17,937 nucleotides of DNA, from NCBI RefSeq assembly GCF_051650185.1, contig NZ_JBOFIN010000142.1:1-17937 (forward strand), in the 5' to 3' direction. How positions within the stretch are numbered: the stretch's first letter is position 1; the number at the start of each line of letters is the position of its first letter. This document shows, one piece after another, positions 7,015 through 14,324 of the stretch. Both the position numbers and the translations under genes were made by a program. The notes under the pieces were generated by a model that was not told the origin of the DNA, ran no database searches, and was given only the letters and a program-made list of their open reading frames with translations. The stretch comes from Scandinavium sp051650185 (lineage in GTDB: Bacteria; Pseudomonadota; Gammaproteobacteria; Enterobacterales; Enterobacteriaceae).

Positions 7015-7040
7015 CGGCCCGCCCAAACAGCAGCGGGCCG
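7015..7040 (-). other. Intercistronic hairpin between frwB and pflD
   Basis: The arms CGGCCCGC and GCGGGCCG pair perfectly over 8 bp with a 10-nt loop, in the 56-bp gap after the frwB stop. No U-tract follows in the direction of transcription; the pflD ribosome site comes about 10 bases later. It may protect the upstream PTS mRNA, or act as a processing or attenuation point that sets different PTS and enzyme levels. Confidence 0.6.
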
Positions 7041-7045
7041 GTGTG

Positions 7046-7366
7046 CTAAGCGGTTTGCGTCAGATGGGCTTCAATCTTGTTCATGATGGCGTCGGCGCGT
7101 TTTACCGCATCGCTGATGTTGACGCGAACAAGGGTTTTGCCCTGGAAACGCTCCTCAAATTTGATGCCGATGTCTTTGGTGAGGATCACCATATCGGCGG
7201 CGGCCACGTCCTCTGCGGTCAGGGTATTTTCCTGGCCAATCGAGCCCTGTGTTTCCACTTTGACCTGCCAGCCTTTGGCTTTCGCCGCGGCTTCCAGCGC
7301 TTCGGCCGCCATGTAGGTATGAGCGACACCGGACGGACAGGCGGTTACTGCGATAATTGAAGTCAT
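7046..7366 (-). CDS. frwB: Fructose-like PTS IIB component
   Basis: This 106-aa protein is the length of E. coli FrwB. It is a soluble IIB domain of the fructose-mannitol PTS family, carrying phosphate on C10 (VTACPSGVAHTYMAAE) between a IIA histidine and the sugar at IIC. KVETQGSIGQEN and the KDIGIKFEERF block are typical of fructose IIB proteins. It starts 12 bp after frwC with AGAGGGA as ribosome site, so IIC and IIB are co-translated partners. The matching IIA is fused into PtsA, encoded divergently. The sugar is not established; a ketose or related compound is plausible. Confidence 0.95.
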   Translation of the reverse strand: MTSIIAVTACPSGVAHTYMAAEALEAAAKAKGWQVKVETQGSIGQENTLTAEDVAAADMVILTKDIGIKFEERFQGKTLVRVNISDAVKRADAIMNKIEAHLTQTA

Positions 7367-7378
7367 GGTTATTCCCTC

Positions 7379-8452
7379 TTAGTTAATTTCGAAATCCAGA
7401 TCCAGGTCGTCTTCTTTCTCTGCGACCGGCTTATTACGCGCCAGGCTTTTCAGGACGTTGACGCTAACGGCCGTGACAACAGCGCCGACTGCCACCGCCG
7501 CGATATACCCCAGCTTGCCATCAACCACCGGCAGCACAATCAACCCGCCCCAGCCTGCATAACACTCCGCGCCGATAACAGCGGCAGTGACCGCGCCGCA
7601 GGCAGAGCCCAGCATGATGGAAGGGATGACGCGCAGCGGGTCGGCTGCGGCAAACGGAATGGCACCTTCGGTGACGCCTACACAGCCCATCACCAGCGCC
7701 GCTTTACCAGCTTCTCGCTCTTCCGCGCTAAAGTTATTACGCTTAATCAGCGTCGCCAGACCCAGCCCCAGCGGCGGGACACAAATCGCGACAGCGGCAA
7801 TCGCCACCACCGTATAAACCCCCTGCGCCACACAGATGAGCATGAAAGCGTAAGCCACCTTATTCACCGGCCCACCCATATCAAACGCCAGCATCAGGCC
7901 CATCACGATGGCCAGCACCACGATGCTGCCCTGCTGCATCCCTTGCAGCCAGCCGGTGAGGCTCTGTGTCAGCGCACCAACCGGTTCGCCAAGGCCCCAC
8001 ATCATGATCCCGGCGGTAATAAAGGTGCCGATAATCGGGATCACAAAGATGGGCATCACCGAACGCAGGACTTTCGCCACGGGAATGCGCTTGAGGTAAA
8101 AGACGACAATCCCGCCGATCATCCCGGCAATGATCGCGCCGAAAAAGCCCGCCCCAAAACTGTTGCCGACCCAGGCGCCAATAGCGCAAGGAGCCAGTGC
8201 GGAGCGCTCCGCAATGGAGTAACCGATATAGGCCGCCAGGAAAGGCACCATCAGGGTTAGCCCCGCCACGCCAATATCAAACAGCTTTTTCAGGTTGGGA
8301 TCGGTCGCGGCATCCGGCACCGCGCCTTTGCCATACAGCATGACGGACACCGCGAGCAGAATGCCCCCGGCGACCACGAACGGGATCATATGCGACACGC
8401 CGGTCATCAGATGCTGACGGGTGTTTTTGAGGATCTGCACCAACTCTTTCAT
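7379..8452 (-). CDS. frwC: Fructose-like PTS permease IIC component
   Basis: This is a 357-aa inner-membrane IIC protein with many hydrophobic segments (for example about 20-40, 60-80, 95-118, 135-152, 215-235, 283-300 and 315-335). It carries the family blocks FDMGGPVNKVAYAF (190-203) and VTEGAIPFAAADP (from 260), which line the sugar site. The tail ends in an acidic stretch, EKEDDLDLDFEIN. The ATG at 8452 with GGGAG upstream gives a start like E. coli FrwC (359 aa); an in-frame ATG at 8545 would add 31 non-hydrophobic residues and lies in the divergent control region, so I rejected it. It is the first gene of the minus-strand operon frwC-frwB-pflD-pflC-frwD. Phosphoryl donors would be FrwB and/or FrwD. 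Confidence 0.94.
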   Translation of the reverse strand: MKELVQILKNTRQHLMTGVSHMIPFVVAGGILLAVSVMLYGKGAVPDAATDPNLKKLFDIGVAGLTLMVPFLAAYIGYSIAERSALAPCAIGAWVGNSFGAGFFGAIIAGMIGGIVVFYLKRIPVAKVLRSVMPIFVIPIIGTFITAGIMMWGLGEPVGALTQSLTGWLQGMQQGSIVVLAIVMGLMLAFDMGGPVNKVAYAFMLICVAQGVYTVVAIAAVAICVPPLGLGLATLIKRNNFSAEEREAGKAALVMGCVGVTEGAIPFAAADPLRVIPSIMLGSACGAVTAAVIGAECYAGWGGLIVLPVVDGKLGYIAAVAVGAVVTAVSVNVLKSLARNKPVAEKEDDLDLDFEIN

Positions 8453-8547
8453 TTGCTGCTCCCGGGCCACAGGCCCATATCCATAACGTTGTTGGGGCCA
8501 CAATAGGCAATCGACAGCACGACAGACAGTGGATAAAAAGGCCATTT

Positions 8548-8563
8548 ACTGGACTTTTGTAAT
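8548..8563 (+). promoter_or_regulatory. Operator-like repeat, left copy (frwC side)
   Basis: ACTGGACTTTTGTAAT. Its reverse complement recurs at 8652-8667 with one mismatch (15 of 16 identical). It lies about 96 bp upstream of the frwC start. The arrangement suggests the same regulator bound at both ends of the divergent region; YijO is a candidate by position only. Confidence 0.5.
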
Positions 8564-8622
8564 ATCTGATGAAAAATGAGATCGCCCTCAACAAGCCGTT
8601 ACAGGCGGGATTATTTCTGTTT

Positions 8623-8638
8623 TGTGAGGAACTCCGCA
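8623..8638. promoter_or_regulatory. Possible CRP site
   Basis: TGTGA-GGAACT-CCGCA matches the CRP pattern TGTGA-N6-TCACA in 5 of 5 bases on the left and 3 of 5 on the right. It sits between the two operator-like repeats, where a shared activator site for both operons would be expected. Catabolite control of a PTS cluster would make sense, but the site is imperfect. Confidence 0.35.
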
Positions 8639-8651
8639 CTTTCCCGTGGAC

Positions 8652-8667
8652 ATTACAAAAATCCAGT
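8652..8667 (-). promoter_or_regulatory. Operator-like repeat, right copy (ptsA side)
   Basis: On the minus strand this reads ACTGGATTTTTGTAAT, the inverted partner of 8548-8563, with 88 bp between the copies. It ends about 84 bp upstream of the ptsA start, nearly mirroring the frwC side. A short GGC also matches just outside both copies. Confidence 0.5.
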
Positions 8668-8751
8668 TTTTAGCCGTTTTGTCAGATAGCCCCTGCCCTT
8701 TTCCCCGCTCTATGCTGTCGCCAGACCCTATTTGAATTGAGGAAAAAGGCC

Positions 8752-11253
8752 ATGGCCCAGGTTGTGGAATTTATCTGTACCTTGCCCAACGGTGTGCACG
8801 CTCGCCCGGCAAGCCTGGTGGAAACGCTGTGCAACACCTACTCATCGGCGATTGAGTGGCGCAATTTACGCAGCGAGCGCAGCGGCAACGCCAAAAGCGC
8901 GCTGGCAATTATTGGCACAGACACCCTCACGGGAGACGCTTGTCAGTTACGTATTGAAGGGCCTGACGAAGCCCACGCGCAGCAAAAGCTCAGCGCCTGG
9001 TTTCGCGATGAATTTCCGCACTGCGATGCGCCGCTGGAACATGCAAACCTTCAGGAAAGTGATGCCCTGCCGGAATCGTTGACCCATCTGAACCCAACGC
9101 TGATTCGCGCCCGCTCCGTTTGCAGCGGCAGTGCGGGCGGCGTGTTGACAGCGATTACCGCGCTTAATCTCGGCACGCTCAGCAATCTGCCCGCAACGTT
9201 GCCCCAGGAAGAAGAGCAGGCTGCGCTGGATAACGGGCTGACCCTGCTGGTAAAAACGCTGGCGCTGCGTCAGCTCGACAGCGACAGCACCACCAGCGCT
9301 ATCCTCGATGCCCACCGCTCACTGGCAACCGACAGCAGCCTGCGCCAGCACCTGCTGAGAGGCATTACGGAAGGTTTAAGCTGCGCCGAAGCCATCATTC
9401 GCAGCGCTCAGCACTTCAGCGAAACCTTCGCGCAGTCCAGCAGCAGTTATTTGCAGGAGCGCGTGCTGGATGTGACCGACGTCTGTTATCAACTGCTGCA
9501 ACAGATATACGGCGAGATACGTTTCCCGGCTCCGGGCCAGCTAACCCAGTCGTCCATTTGCATGGCTGATGAGCTGACTCCCGGCCAGTTTCTGGAGCTC
9601 GATAAAAACCTGCTGAAAGGGTTAATTCTGCAAAGCGGCGGCACAACGTCTCACACCGTGATCCTCGCTCGTTCCTTCAATATTCCGACACTGGTTGGCG
9701 TGGACATTCCTGCCCTGTCACGCTGGCAAAATCAGCCAGCCTGGCTCGACGGAAATACCGGCTCCGTCGTTGTAGAACCGACGCAGGCCATTAACCGTTA
9801 TTACGAGCAGGAAGCTCGTGTTCAGGCCGCGCTGCGTGAGCAGCAAAGCGTCTGGCTGGAAAAAGAAGCCAGAAGTGCAGACGGAATACGCCTGGAAGTG
9901 GCCGCCAATATCGCCCACGCCGTGGAAGCGCAGGCCGCTTTTGGTAACGGCGCTGAAGCAGTTGGTTTGTTCCGCACTGAAATGCTGTACATGGACAGAA
10001 CCAGCGCGCCTTCAGAAGATGAGCTGTACAACCTCTTTTGCCAGGCGCTGGAATCGGCGAGAGGTCGCAGCATCATCGTGCGCACTATGGACATCGGCGG
10101 TGATAAGCCAGTGGACTACCTCAACATTCCGGCAGAAAACAACCCGTTCCTCGGCTATCGCGCAGTACGTATTTATGAAGAATACGCCGCGCTGTTTACG
10201 ACCCAGCTTCGTTCGATCCTGCGTGCCTCTGCCCACGGCAAGCTGAAAATTATGATCCCGATGATCTCCTCGATGGAAGAGATCCTGTGGGTGAAAGAAA
10301 AACTCGCCGAAGCCAAACAGCAATTACGCAGCGCCCAAATCCCGTTTGATGAAAAAATTCCGCTCGGCATCATGCTGGAGGTGCCGTCGGTGATGTTTAT
10401 CATCGACCAGTGTTGCGAAGAGATAGACTTCTTCAGCATCGGCAGCAACGACCTGACGCAATACCTGCTGGCGGTCGATCGCGATAATGCCAAAGTCACG
10501 CGCCACTATAACAGCCTGAACCCGGCGTTTTTACGCGCGCTGGATTTTGCGGTTCAGGCCGTTCATCGCCAGGGGAAATGGATTGGCCTGTGCGGCGAAC
10601 TGGGAGCGAAAGGCTCCGTACTTCCGCTGCTGGTCGGGCTTGGGCTCGATGAAATCAGCATGAGCGCACCGGCCATCCCTGCGACAAAAGCGCGGCTTGC
10701 GCAGCTCGACAGTCGCGCCTGTCGCCAGCTGCTCAATCAGGCGATGGCCTGCCGTACTTCACTGGAAGTGGAGCATCTGCTGGCGCAATTCCGCATGGCC
10801 CAACAGGACGCACCGCTTATCGCCGCCAGTTGCATCTCGCTCGATAACGACTGGCAAAGCAAAGAAGAAGTGCTCAAAGGCATGACCGACAACCTGCTGC
10901 TGGCCGGGCGCTGCCGCTACCCCCGCAAGCTGGAAGCCGATCTCTGGGCACGCGAAGCCGTCTTTTCGACCGGCCTCGGCTTCAGTTTTGCCATTCCGCA
11001 CAGCAAATCAGAGCACATCGAACAATCCACCATCAGCGTGGCGCGTCTGCCAGAACCCGTTCAGTGGGGCGAAGAAGAAGCGCAGTTCATCATCATGCTG
11101 ACGCTGAATAAACATGCCGCAGGCGATCAACACATGCGTATTTTCTCGCGCCTTGCCCGCCGCATCATGCACCAGGAATTTCGCCACGCGCTGGTAAACG
11201 CCGCTTCGCCCGAAGCGATCGCCAGCCTGCTGCAACACGAACTGGAACTCTGA
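8752..11253 (+). CDS. ptsA: PTS multiphosphoryl transfer protein (HPr-EI-IIA fusion)
   Basis: The 833-aa protein (also called FrwA) carries the entire soluble phosphate relay. An HPr-like domain (about 1-90) has H16 in NGVHARPAS. An enzyme I domain follows, with the phosphohistidine H301 in GGTTSHTVILAR and the PEP-binding region around GLFRTEMLYMDR, GSNDLTQY and the C614 block GLCGELGAKGS. A C-terminal fructose-type IIA domain has H750 in FAIPHSKSEH. It should take phosphate from PEP and pass it to FrwB/FrwD without PtsI or PtsH. The ATG at 8752 gives exactly the E. coli length and has GAGGAAAAAGG upstream; an in-frame TTG at 8737 is a weaker option. First gene of an operon with fsaB (14 bp) and gldA (10 bp), divergent from frwC. 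Confidence 0.96.
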   Translation: MAQVVEFICTLPNGVHARPASLVETLCNTYSSAIEWRNLRSERSGNAKSALAIIGTDTLTGDACQLRIEGPDEAHAQQKLSAWFRDEFPHCDAPLEHANLQESDALPESLTHLNPTLIRARSVCSGSAGGVLTAITALNLGTLSNLPATLPQEEEQAALDNGLTLLVKTLALRQLDSDSTTSAILDAHRSLATDSSLRQHLLRGITEGLSCAEAIIRSAQHFSETFAQSSSSYLQERVLDVTDVCYQLLQQIYGEIRFPAPGQLTQSSICMADELTPGQFLELDKNLLKGLILQSGGTTSHTVILARSFNIPTLVGVDIPALSRWQNQPAWLDGNTGSVVVEPTQAINRYYEQEARVQAALREQQSVWLEKEARSADGIRLEVAANIAHAVEAQAAFGNGAEAVGLFRTEMLYMDRTSAPSEDELYNLFCQALESARGRSIIVRTMDIGGDKPVDYLNIPAENNPFLGYRAVRIYEEYAALFTTQLRSILRASAHGKLKIMIPMISSMEEILWVKEKLAEAKQQLRSAQIPFDEKIPLGIMLEVPSVMFIIDQCCEEIDFFSIGSNDLTQYLLAVDRDNAKVTRHYNSLNPAFLRALDFAVQAVHRQGKWIGLCGELGAKGSVLPLLVGLGLDEISMSAPAIPATKARLAQLDSRACRQLLNQAMACRTSLEVEHLLAQFRMAQQDAPLIAASCISLDNDWQSKEEVLKGMTDNLLLAGRCRYPRKLEADLWAREAVFSTGLGFSFAIPHSKSEHIEQSTISVARLPEPVQWGEEEAQFIIMLTLNKHAAGDQHMRIFSRLARRIMHQEFRHALVNAASPEAIASLLQHELEL

Positions 11254-11267
11254 CCTAAGGAAACCTT

Positions 11268-11930
11268 ATGGAACTGTATCTCGATACCGCAAATGTCTCT
11301 GAAGTCCGCCGTCTGGCCCGTATTTACCCGATTGCAGGCGTCACCACTAACCCAAGCATTATTGCCGCCGGGAAAACTGCGCTTTGGGAATTGCTCCCGC
11401 AGTTGCAGGAAGCCATCGGCCCACAGGGCAAACTTTTTGCCCAGACGATGAGCCGCACAGCGGACGGTATGGTGGCTGAAGCTAAGCGTCTGGCCACTTT
11501 ACTGCCCGACATCGTGGTCAAGATCCCGGTTACCGCCGAAGGGTTGGCGGCGATCAAGCTGTTAAAACGTGAAGGGATTGCGACACTCGGCACCGCGGTT
11601 TATAGCGCCTCGCAAGGATTACTCGCCGCACTGGCAGGGGCTGAGTACGTCGCGCCTTATGTAAACCGCGTCGATGCGCAGGGCGGTGACGGCATCCAGA
11701 CCGTGCGTGAACTGCAAGCTCTGCTGGAGCTTCACGCTCCGCAGAGCAAAGTGCTGGCGGCCAGTTTTAAAACGCCGCGTCAGGCGCTGGATTGCCTGCT
11801 CGCAGGTTGCGAAGCAATCACCCTCCCCTTAGACGTAGCGCAACAAATGCTCGGCACGCCCGCAGTAGAGTCAGCTATTGAGAAGTTTGAGCAGGACTGG
11901 AAGAACGCATTTGGCAATCTCAACCTTTAA
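11268..11930 (+). CDS. fsaB: Fructose-6-phosphate aldolase (transaldolase-like)
   Basis: The 220-aa class I aldolase of the small transaldolase family (also called TalC) reversibly splits fructose 6-phosphate into dihydroxyacetone and glyceraldehyde 3-phosphate. It also accepts other DHA, hydroxyacetone or glycolaldehyde donors. The Schiff-base lysine is K85 in DIVVKIPVT; Q59 (FAQTMSR), T109 and Y131 (APYVNRVDAQGGDG), known active-site positions of FSA, are all present. The start has TAAGGA upstream. Between ptsA and gldA it links PTS-imported sugar phosphates to a DHA-like product that the next enzyme can reduce. The alternative, a true transaldolase, is unlikely given the short length and the FSA-type tyrosine. 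Confidence 0.95.
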   Translation: MELYLDTANVSEVRRLARIYPIAGVTTNPSIIAAGKTALWELLPQLQEAIGPQGKLFAQTMSRTADGMVAEAKRLATLLPDIVVKIPVTAEGLAAIKLLKREGIATLGTAVYSASQGLLAALAGAEYVAPYVNRVDAQGGDGIQTVRELQALLELHAPQSKVLAASFKTPRQALDCLLAGCEAITLPLDVAQQMLGTPAVESAIEKFEQDWKNAFGNLNL

Positions 11931-11940
11931 GGAGTGATGT

Positions 11941-13044
11941 ATGGACCGGATTATTCAATCGCCAGGCAAATATATCCAGGGTGCAGATGTTCTCACCCGC
12001 CTTGGCGACTACCTCAAGCCCATGGCTGAACGCTGGCTCATCGTGGGCGATAAATTTGTGCTCGGTTTTGCTGAGAAGACGCTGCGTAAGAGTCTCGAAG
12101 TGAGCGGATTAGCGGCAGATATCGTGCCGTTCAACGGCGAATGCTCGCAAAATGAAATCAACCGCTTACGCGATATTGCGATAAGTGCAAAATGTCAGGC
12201 GGTGCTGGGCATTGGCGGCGGTAAAACGCTGGATACCGCTAAAGCGCTCGCGCATTTTATGAATCTGCCGGTCGCCATCGCGCCCACCATCGCCTCAACC
12301 GATGCGCCTTGCAGCGCCCTTTCCGTTCTTTATACCGACGAGGGTGAATTCGACAGATATCTGATGCTCCCGCACAACCCGAACCTGGTGATTGTCGACA
12401 CCAAAGTGGTGGCTGGCGCGCCTGCGCGTTTGCTGGCGGCGGGCATTGGCGATGCGCTGGCAACCTGGTTTGAAGCCCGCGCCTGTTCACGCAGCGGCGC
12501 AACCACCATGGCGGGCGGACGCTGCACTCAGGCTGCGTTGGCTCTGGCGGAACTGTGCTACAACACGCTGCTGGAAGAGGGTGAAAAAGCCATGCTGGCG
12601 GCAGAGAAACATGTGGTGACGCCAGCGCTTGAACGCGTCATCGAAGCGAACACGTATCTCAGCGGCGTCGGCTTTGAAAGCGGCGGTCTGGCGGCAGCTC
12701 ACGCGGTGCATAACGGCTTAACCGCCATTCCGGATGCGCACCATTACTACCACGGCGAAAAAGTGGCGTTTGGCACGCTGACCCAGCTGATTCTGGAAAA
12801 TGCGCCTCAGGAAGAGATCGAAACTGTCGCCGCACTTTGCTTCGCCATTGGCCTGCCGATCACCCTGGCACAGCTGGATATTCAGAATGATGTGCAGGAG
12901 AAAATGCGCATTGTGGCTGAAGCGGCGTGCGCGCCGGGCGAAACCATCCACAACATGCCGGGTGGCGCCACCGTTGACCAGGTGTATGCGGCATTGCTGG
13001 TCGCCGATAAATATGGGCAACAGTGTTTACTGCACTGGGAGTAA
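11941..13044 (+). CDS. gldA: Glycerol dehydrogenase (NAD+-dependent)
   Basis: The 367-aa zinc enzyme of the iron-type alcohol dehydrogenase family interconverts glycerol and dihydroxyacetone with NAD(H). It also reduces methylglyoxal and glycolaldehyde. The NAD-binding loop is GIGGGKTLDTAKA (from 90). The metal ligands are D171 (AGIGDALATW), H254 (AAAHAVHNG) and H271 (HHYYHGEK). AAGGAG precedes the start, 10 bp after fsaB. Adjacent to FsaB, its likely job here is disposal of toxic DHA or another small carbonyl, with NADH reoxidation under fermentation. It is convergent with metF, separated by a REP pair. In E. coli yijF and yijE would follow; they are absent here. Confidence 0.97.
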   Translation: MDRIIQSPGKYIQGADVLTRLGDYLKPMAERWLIVGDKFVLGFAEKTLRKSLEVSGLAADIVPFNGECSQNEINRLRDIAISAKCQAVLGIGGGKTLDTAKALAHFMNLPVAIAPTIASTDAPCSALSVLYTDEGEFDRYLMLPHNPNLVIVDTKVVAGAPARLLAAGIGDALATWFEARACSRSGATTMAGGRCTQAALALAELCYNTLLEEGEKAMLAAEKHVVTPALERVIEANTYLSGVGFESGGLAAAHAVHNGLTAIPDAHHYYHGEKVAFGTLTQLILENAPQEEIETVAALCFAIGLPITLAQLDIQNDVQEKMRIVAEAACAPGETIHNMPGGATVDQVYAALLVADKYGQQCLLHWE

Positions 13045-13052
13045 CGTCTTAA

Positions 13053-13124
13053 TTGCCGGGCGGCGCTTCGCTGGCACCGGCCTACAGAGGATTGTAGGTC
13101 GGGCTAGCGCAGCGCCGCCCGACA
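13053..13124. repeat. BIME: two inverted REP units between gldA and metF
   Basis: Unit 1 (13053-13086) reads, on the minus strand, TGTAGGCCGG then GCCGCCCGGCAA. Unit 2 (13093-13124) reads TGTAGGTCGGGC then GCCGCCCGACA on the plus strand. They are head to head, with cctaca/tgtagg around a 6-bp spacer. Such pairs are typical of enterobacterial convergent intergenic regions. Unit 1 carries an intact GGCCTACA, the type of site occupied at the left end of the window. Confidence 0.85.
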
Positions 13125-13130
13125 TTTTTT
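13101..13130. terminator. Probable terminator formed by REP unit 2 and a T-run
   Basis: The GGGC...GCCC stem of REP unit 2 is followed by TTTTTT (13125-13130), which would terminate the ptsA-fsaB-gldA transcript. The stem could also stall metF transcripts on the other strand, though without a U-tract there. Confidence 0.5.
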
Positions 13131-13133
13131 GAG

Positions 13134-14024
13134 TTATACCGCCGGGCGCACACCGAGCGTGTGGCAAATCGCGTAGCTCATCTCGGCGCGGTTCAGGGTG
13201 TAGAAGTGGAAGTCTTTCACCCCTTCGCGGCTCAGGATTTTCACCATGTCCATCGCGATGTTCGCGCCAACAAGCTTGCGGGTTTCCGCATCGTCGTCCA
13301 GCCCGTTAAACATTTGCGCCATCCACGCAGGAATGCGGACGTTGGTCATATCAGCGAATTTCTTCGCCTGCTTAAAGTTGGACACGGGAAGAATGCCCGG
13401 AATAATTTCCACATCGATACCGGTCGCCGCACAGCGATCGCGGAAACGCAGGTAGCTTTCAACGTCGAAGAAGAATTGGGTGATCGCGCGATTCGCCCCG
13501 GCATCGACTTTGCGTTTCAGATTCAGCAAATCAGCCTGCGCGCTTTTCGCTTCCGGGTGCACTTCCGGATAAGCCGCCACGGAAATATCGAAATCCCCCA
13601 CATCCTTCAGCAAGCCCACCAGATCGGCCGCATACATCTCCGGCTTTCCGCTACCCGGCGGCAGGTCGCCGCGCAGGGCGACGATATGGCGAATACCGTT
13701 ATTCCAGTAGTCCTGGGCAATGGTACGCAGCTCGTCACGCGAGGCATCAATGCAGGTCAGATGCGGCGCCGCTTCAAGACCGGTTCTGTCTTTGATCCCT
13801 TTGATGATGCTGTGCGTACGGTCGCGCTCGCCTGAATTCGCGCCGTAGGTTACGGAAACGAATTTCGGTTTCAGGCTGCTCAACCTGTCGATAGAGGCCC
13901 ACAGGGTCTGCTCCATTTCACTGGTGCGCGGCGGGAAAAACTCGAAGGAAACGTTAATCTGGCCCTGTACTTCTGCCAGGCTCTGATTCAGGGCTTCCCG
14001 CTGGTTGGCGTGAAAAAAGCTCAT
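13134..14024 (-). CDS. metF: 5,10-methylenetetrahydrofolate reductase
   Basis: The 296-aa FAD enzyme reduces 5,10-methylene-THF to 5-methyl-THF with NADH, supplying the methyl group for methionine synthesis in the cytoplasm. The length equals E. coli MetF. Key residues are visible: E28 in SFEFFPPRT (proton transfer), D120 in ALRGDLPPG (FAD/folate site) and Q183 in AITQFFFD (folate contact). AGAGGTAAGG precedes the ATG. It is a single gene with its own MetJ-controlled promoter, in the same orientation as metBL as in E. coli. Its downstream neighbour is gldA rather than katG. Confidence 0.98.
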   Translation of the reverse strand: MSFFHANQREALNQSLAEVQGQINVSFEFFPPRTSEMEQTLWASIDRLSSLKPKFVSVTYGANSGERDRTHSIIKGIKDRTGLEAAPHLTCIDASRDELRTIAQDYWNNGIRHIVALRGDLPPGSGKPEMYAADLVGLLKDVGDFDISVAAYPEVHPEAKSAQADLLNLKRKVDAGANRAITQFFFDVESYLRFRDRCAATGIDVEIIPGILPVSNFKQAKKFADMTNVRIPAWMAQMFNGLDDDAETRKLVGANIAMDMVKILSREGVKDFHFYTLNRAEMSYAICHTLGVRPAV

Positions 14025-14065
14025 ACCTTACCTCTGTCTGTCGCTTTGGAGTTGCTGATGTTTGT

Positions 14066-14097
14066 TGTTATGTGAACTTCTATACGTTTAGACGTCC
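14066..14097 (-). promoter_or_regulatory. MetJ operator of metF: four tandem met boxes
   Basis: On the minus strand four contiguous 8-mers read GGACGTCT, AAACGTAT, AGAAGTTC, ACATAACA, compared with the consensus AGACGTCT (6, 5, 5 and 3 matches). The arrangement is that of MetJ, which binds 8-bp boxes in tandem with S-adenosylmethionine as corepressor. Upstream, TTGACC (14128-14133) with a 17-bp spacer to CATTTT (14105-14110) is a possible promoter. The operator would lie over the transcription start, giving repression when SAM is high. Confidence 0.85.
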
Positions 14098-14210
14098 AGA
14101 TGTAAAAATGACGGAAAAGCCGCAGGAGGTCAACAGAAAAAACAACCAAAGTGGTGAGGAATATTCAGCGAAGGTGAAAAAAGTTCATGATGGATAGGCT
14201 GTGCGGCCTG

Positions 14211-14310
14211 GTGCCCTCTCCCCCGGCCCCTCTCCCACAGGGCGAGGGGAGAAAAACCGGCTGTTCTTTGATCCCCTCTCCCTTGAGGGAGAGGGTTAGG
14301 GAGAGGGGGG
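14211..14310. repeat. Palindromic C/T-rich intergenic repeats between metF and metL
   Basis: Two hairpins lie close together. CCCCTCTCCC / GGGCGAGGGG (14227-14249, one mismatch, ACA loop) is followed by CCCTCTCCC / GGGAGAGGG (14274-14295, perfect, TTGA loop) and a trailing TTAGGGAGAGGGG. This G/C-skewed palindromic family recurs in intergenic regions of enterics and pseudomonads; it is neither ERIC nor REP. It sits 15 bp past the metL stop and may end or stabilise the metBL transcript, although no clear U-tract follows. Confidence 0.7.
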
Positions 14311-14324
14311 AAATGCCGAAGAAA

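Larger units (their letters stand above)
8453..8751. promoter_or_regulatory. Divergent control region of the frw/pfl and ptsA-fsaB-gldA operons
   Basis: These 299 bp hold no gene. Two near-identical 16-bp sequences face each other (8548-8563 and 8652-8667, see separate entries), with a CRP-like site between them. No convincing sigma-70 promoter stands out on either strand: TTGTCA at 8679 and TATGCT at 8711 are 26 bp apart, too far to form a pair. This fits activator-dependent promoters. Confidence 0.7.

Noticed and set aside
8453..8545. Upstream start giving a 388-aa FrwC
   Set aside because: The extra 31 residues are not membrane-like, lie in the divergent control region and are absent from E. 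coli FrwC; ATG 8452 has a good ribosome site.
14211..14310. CRISPR or ERIC element
   Set aside because: There are no regular repeat-spacer units and the sequence lacks the ERIC core; it is a pair of C/T-rich palindromes.
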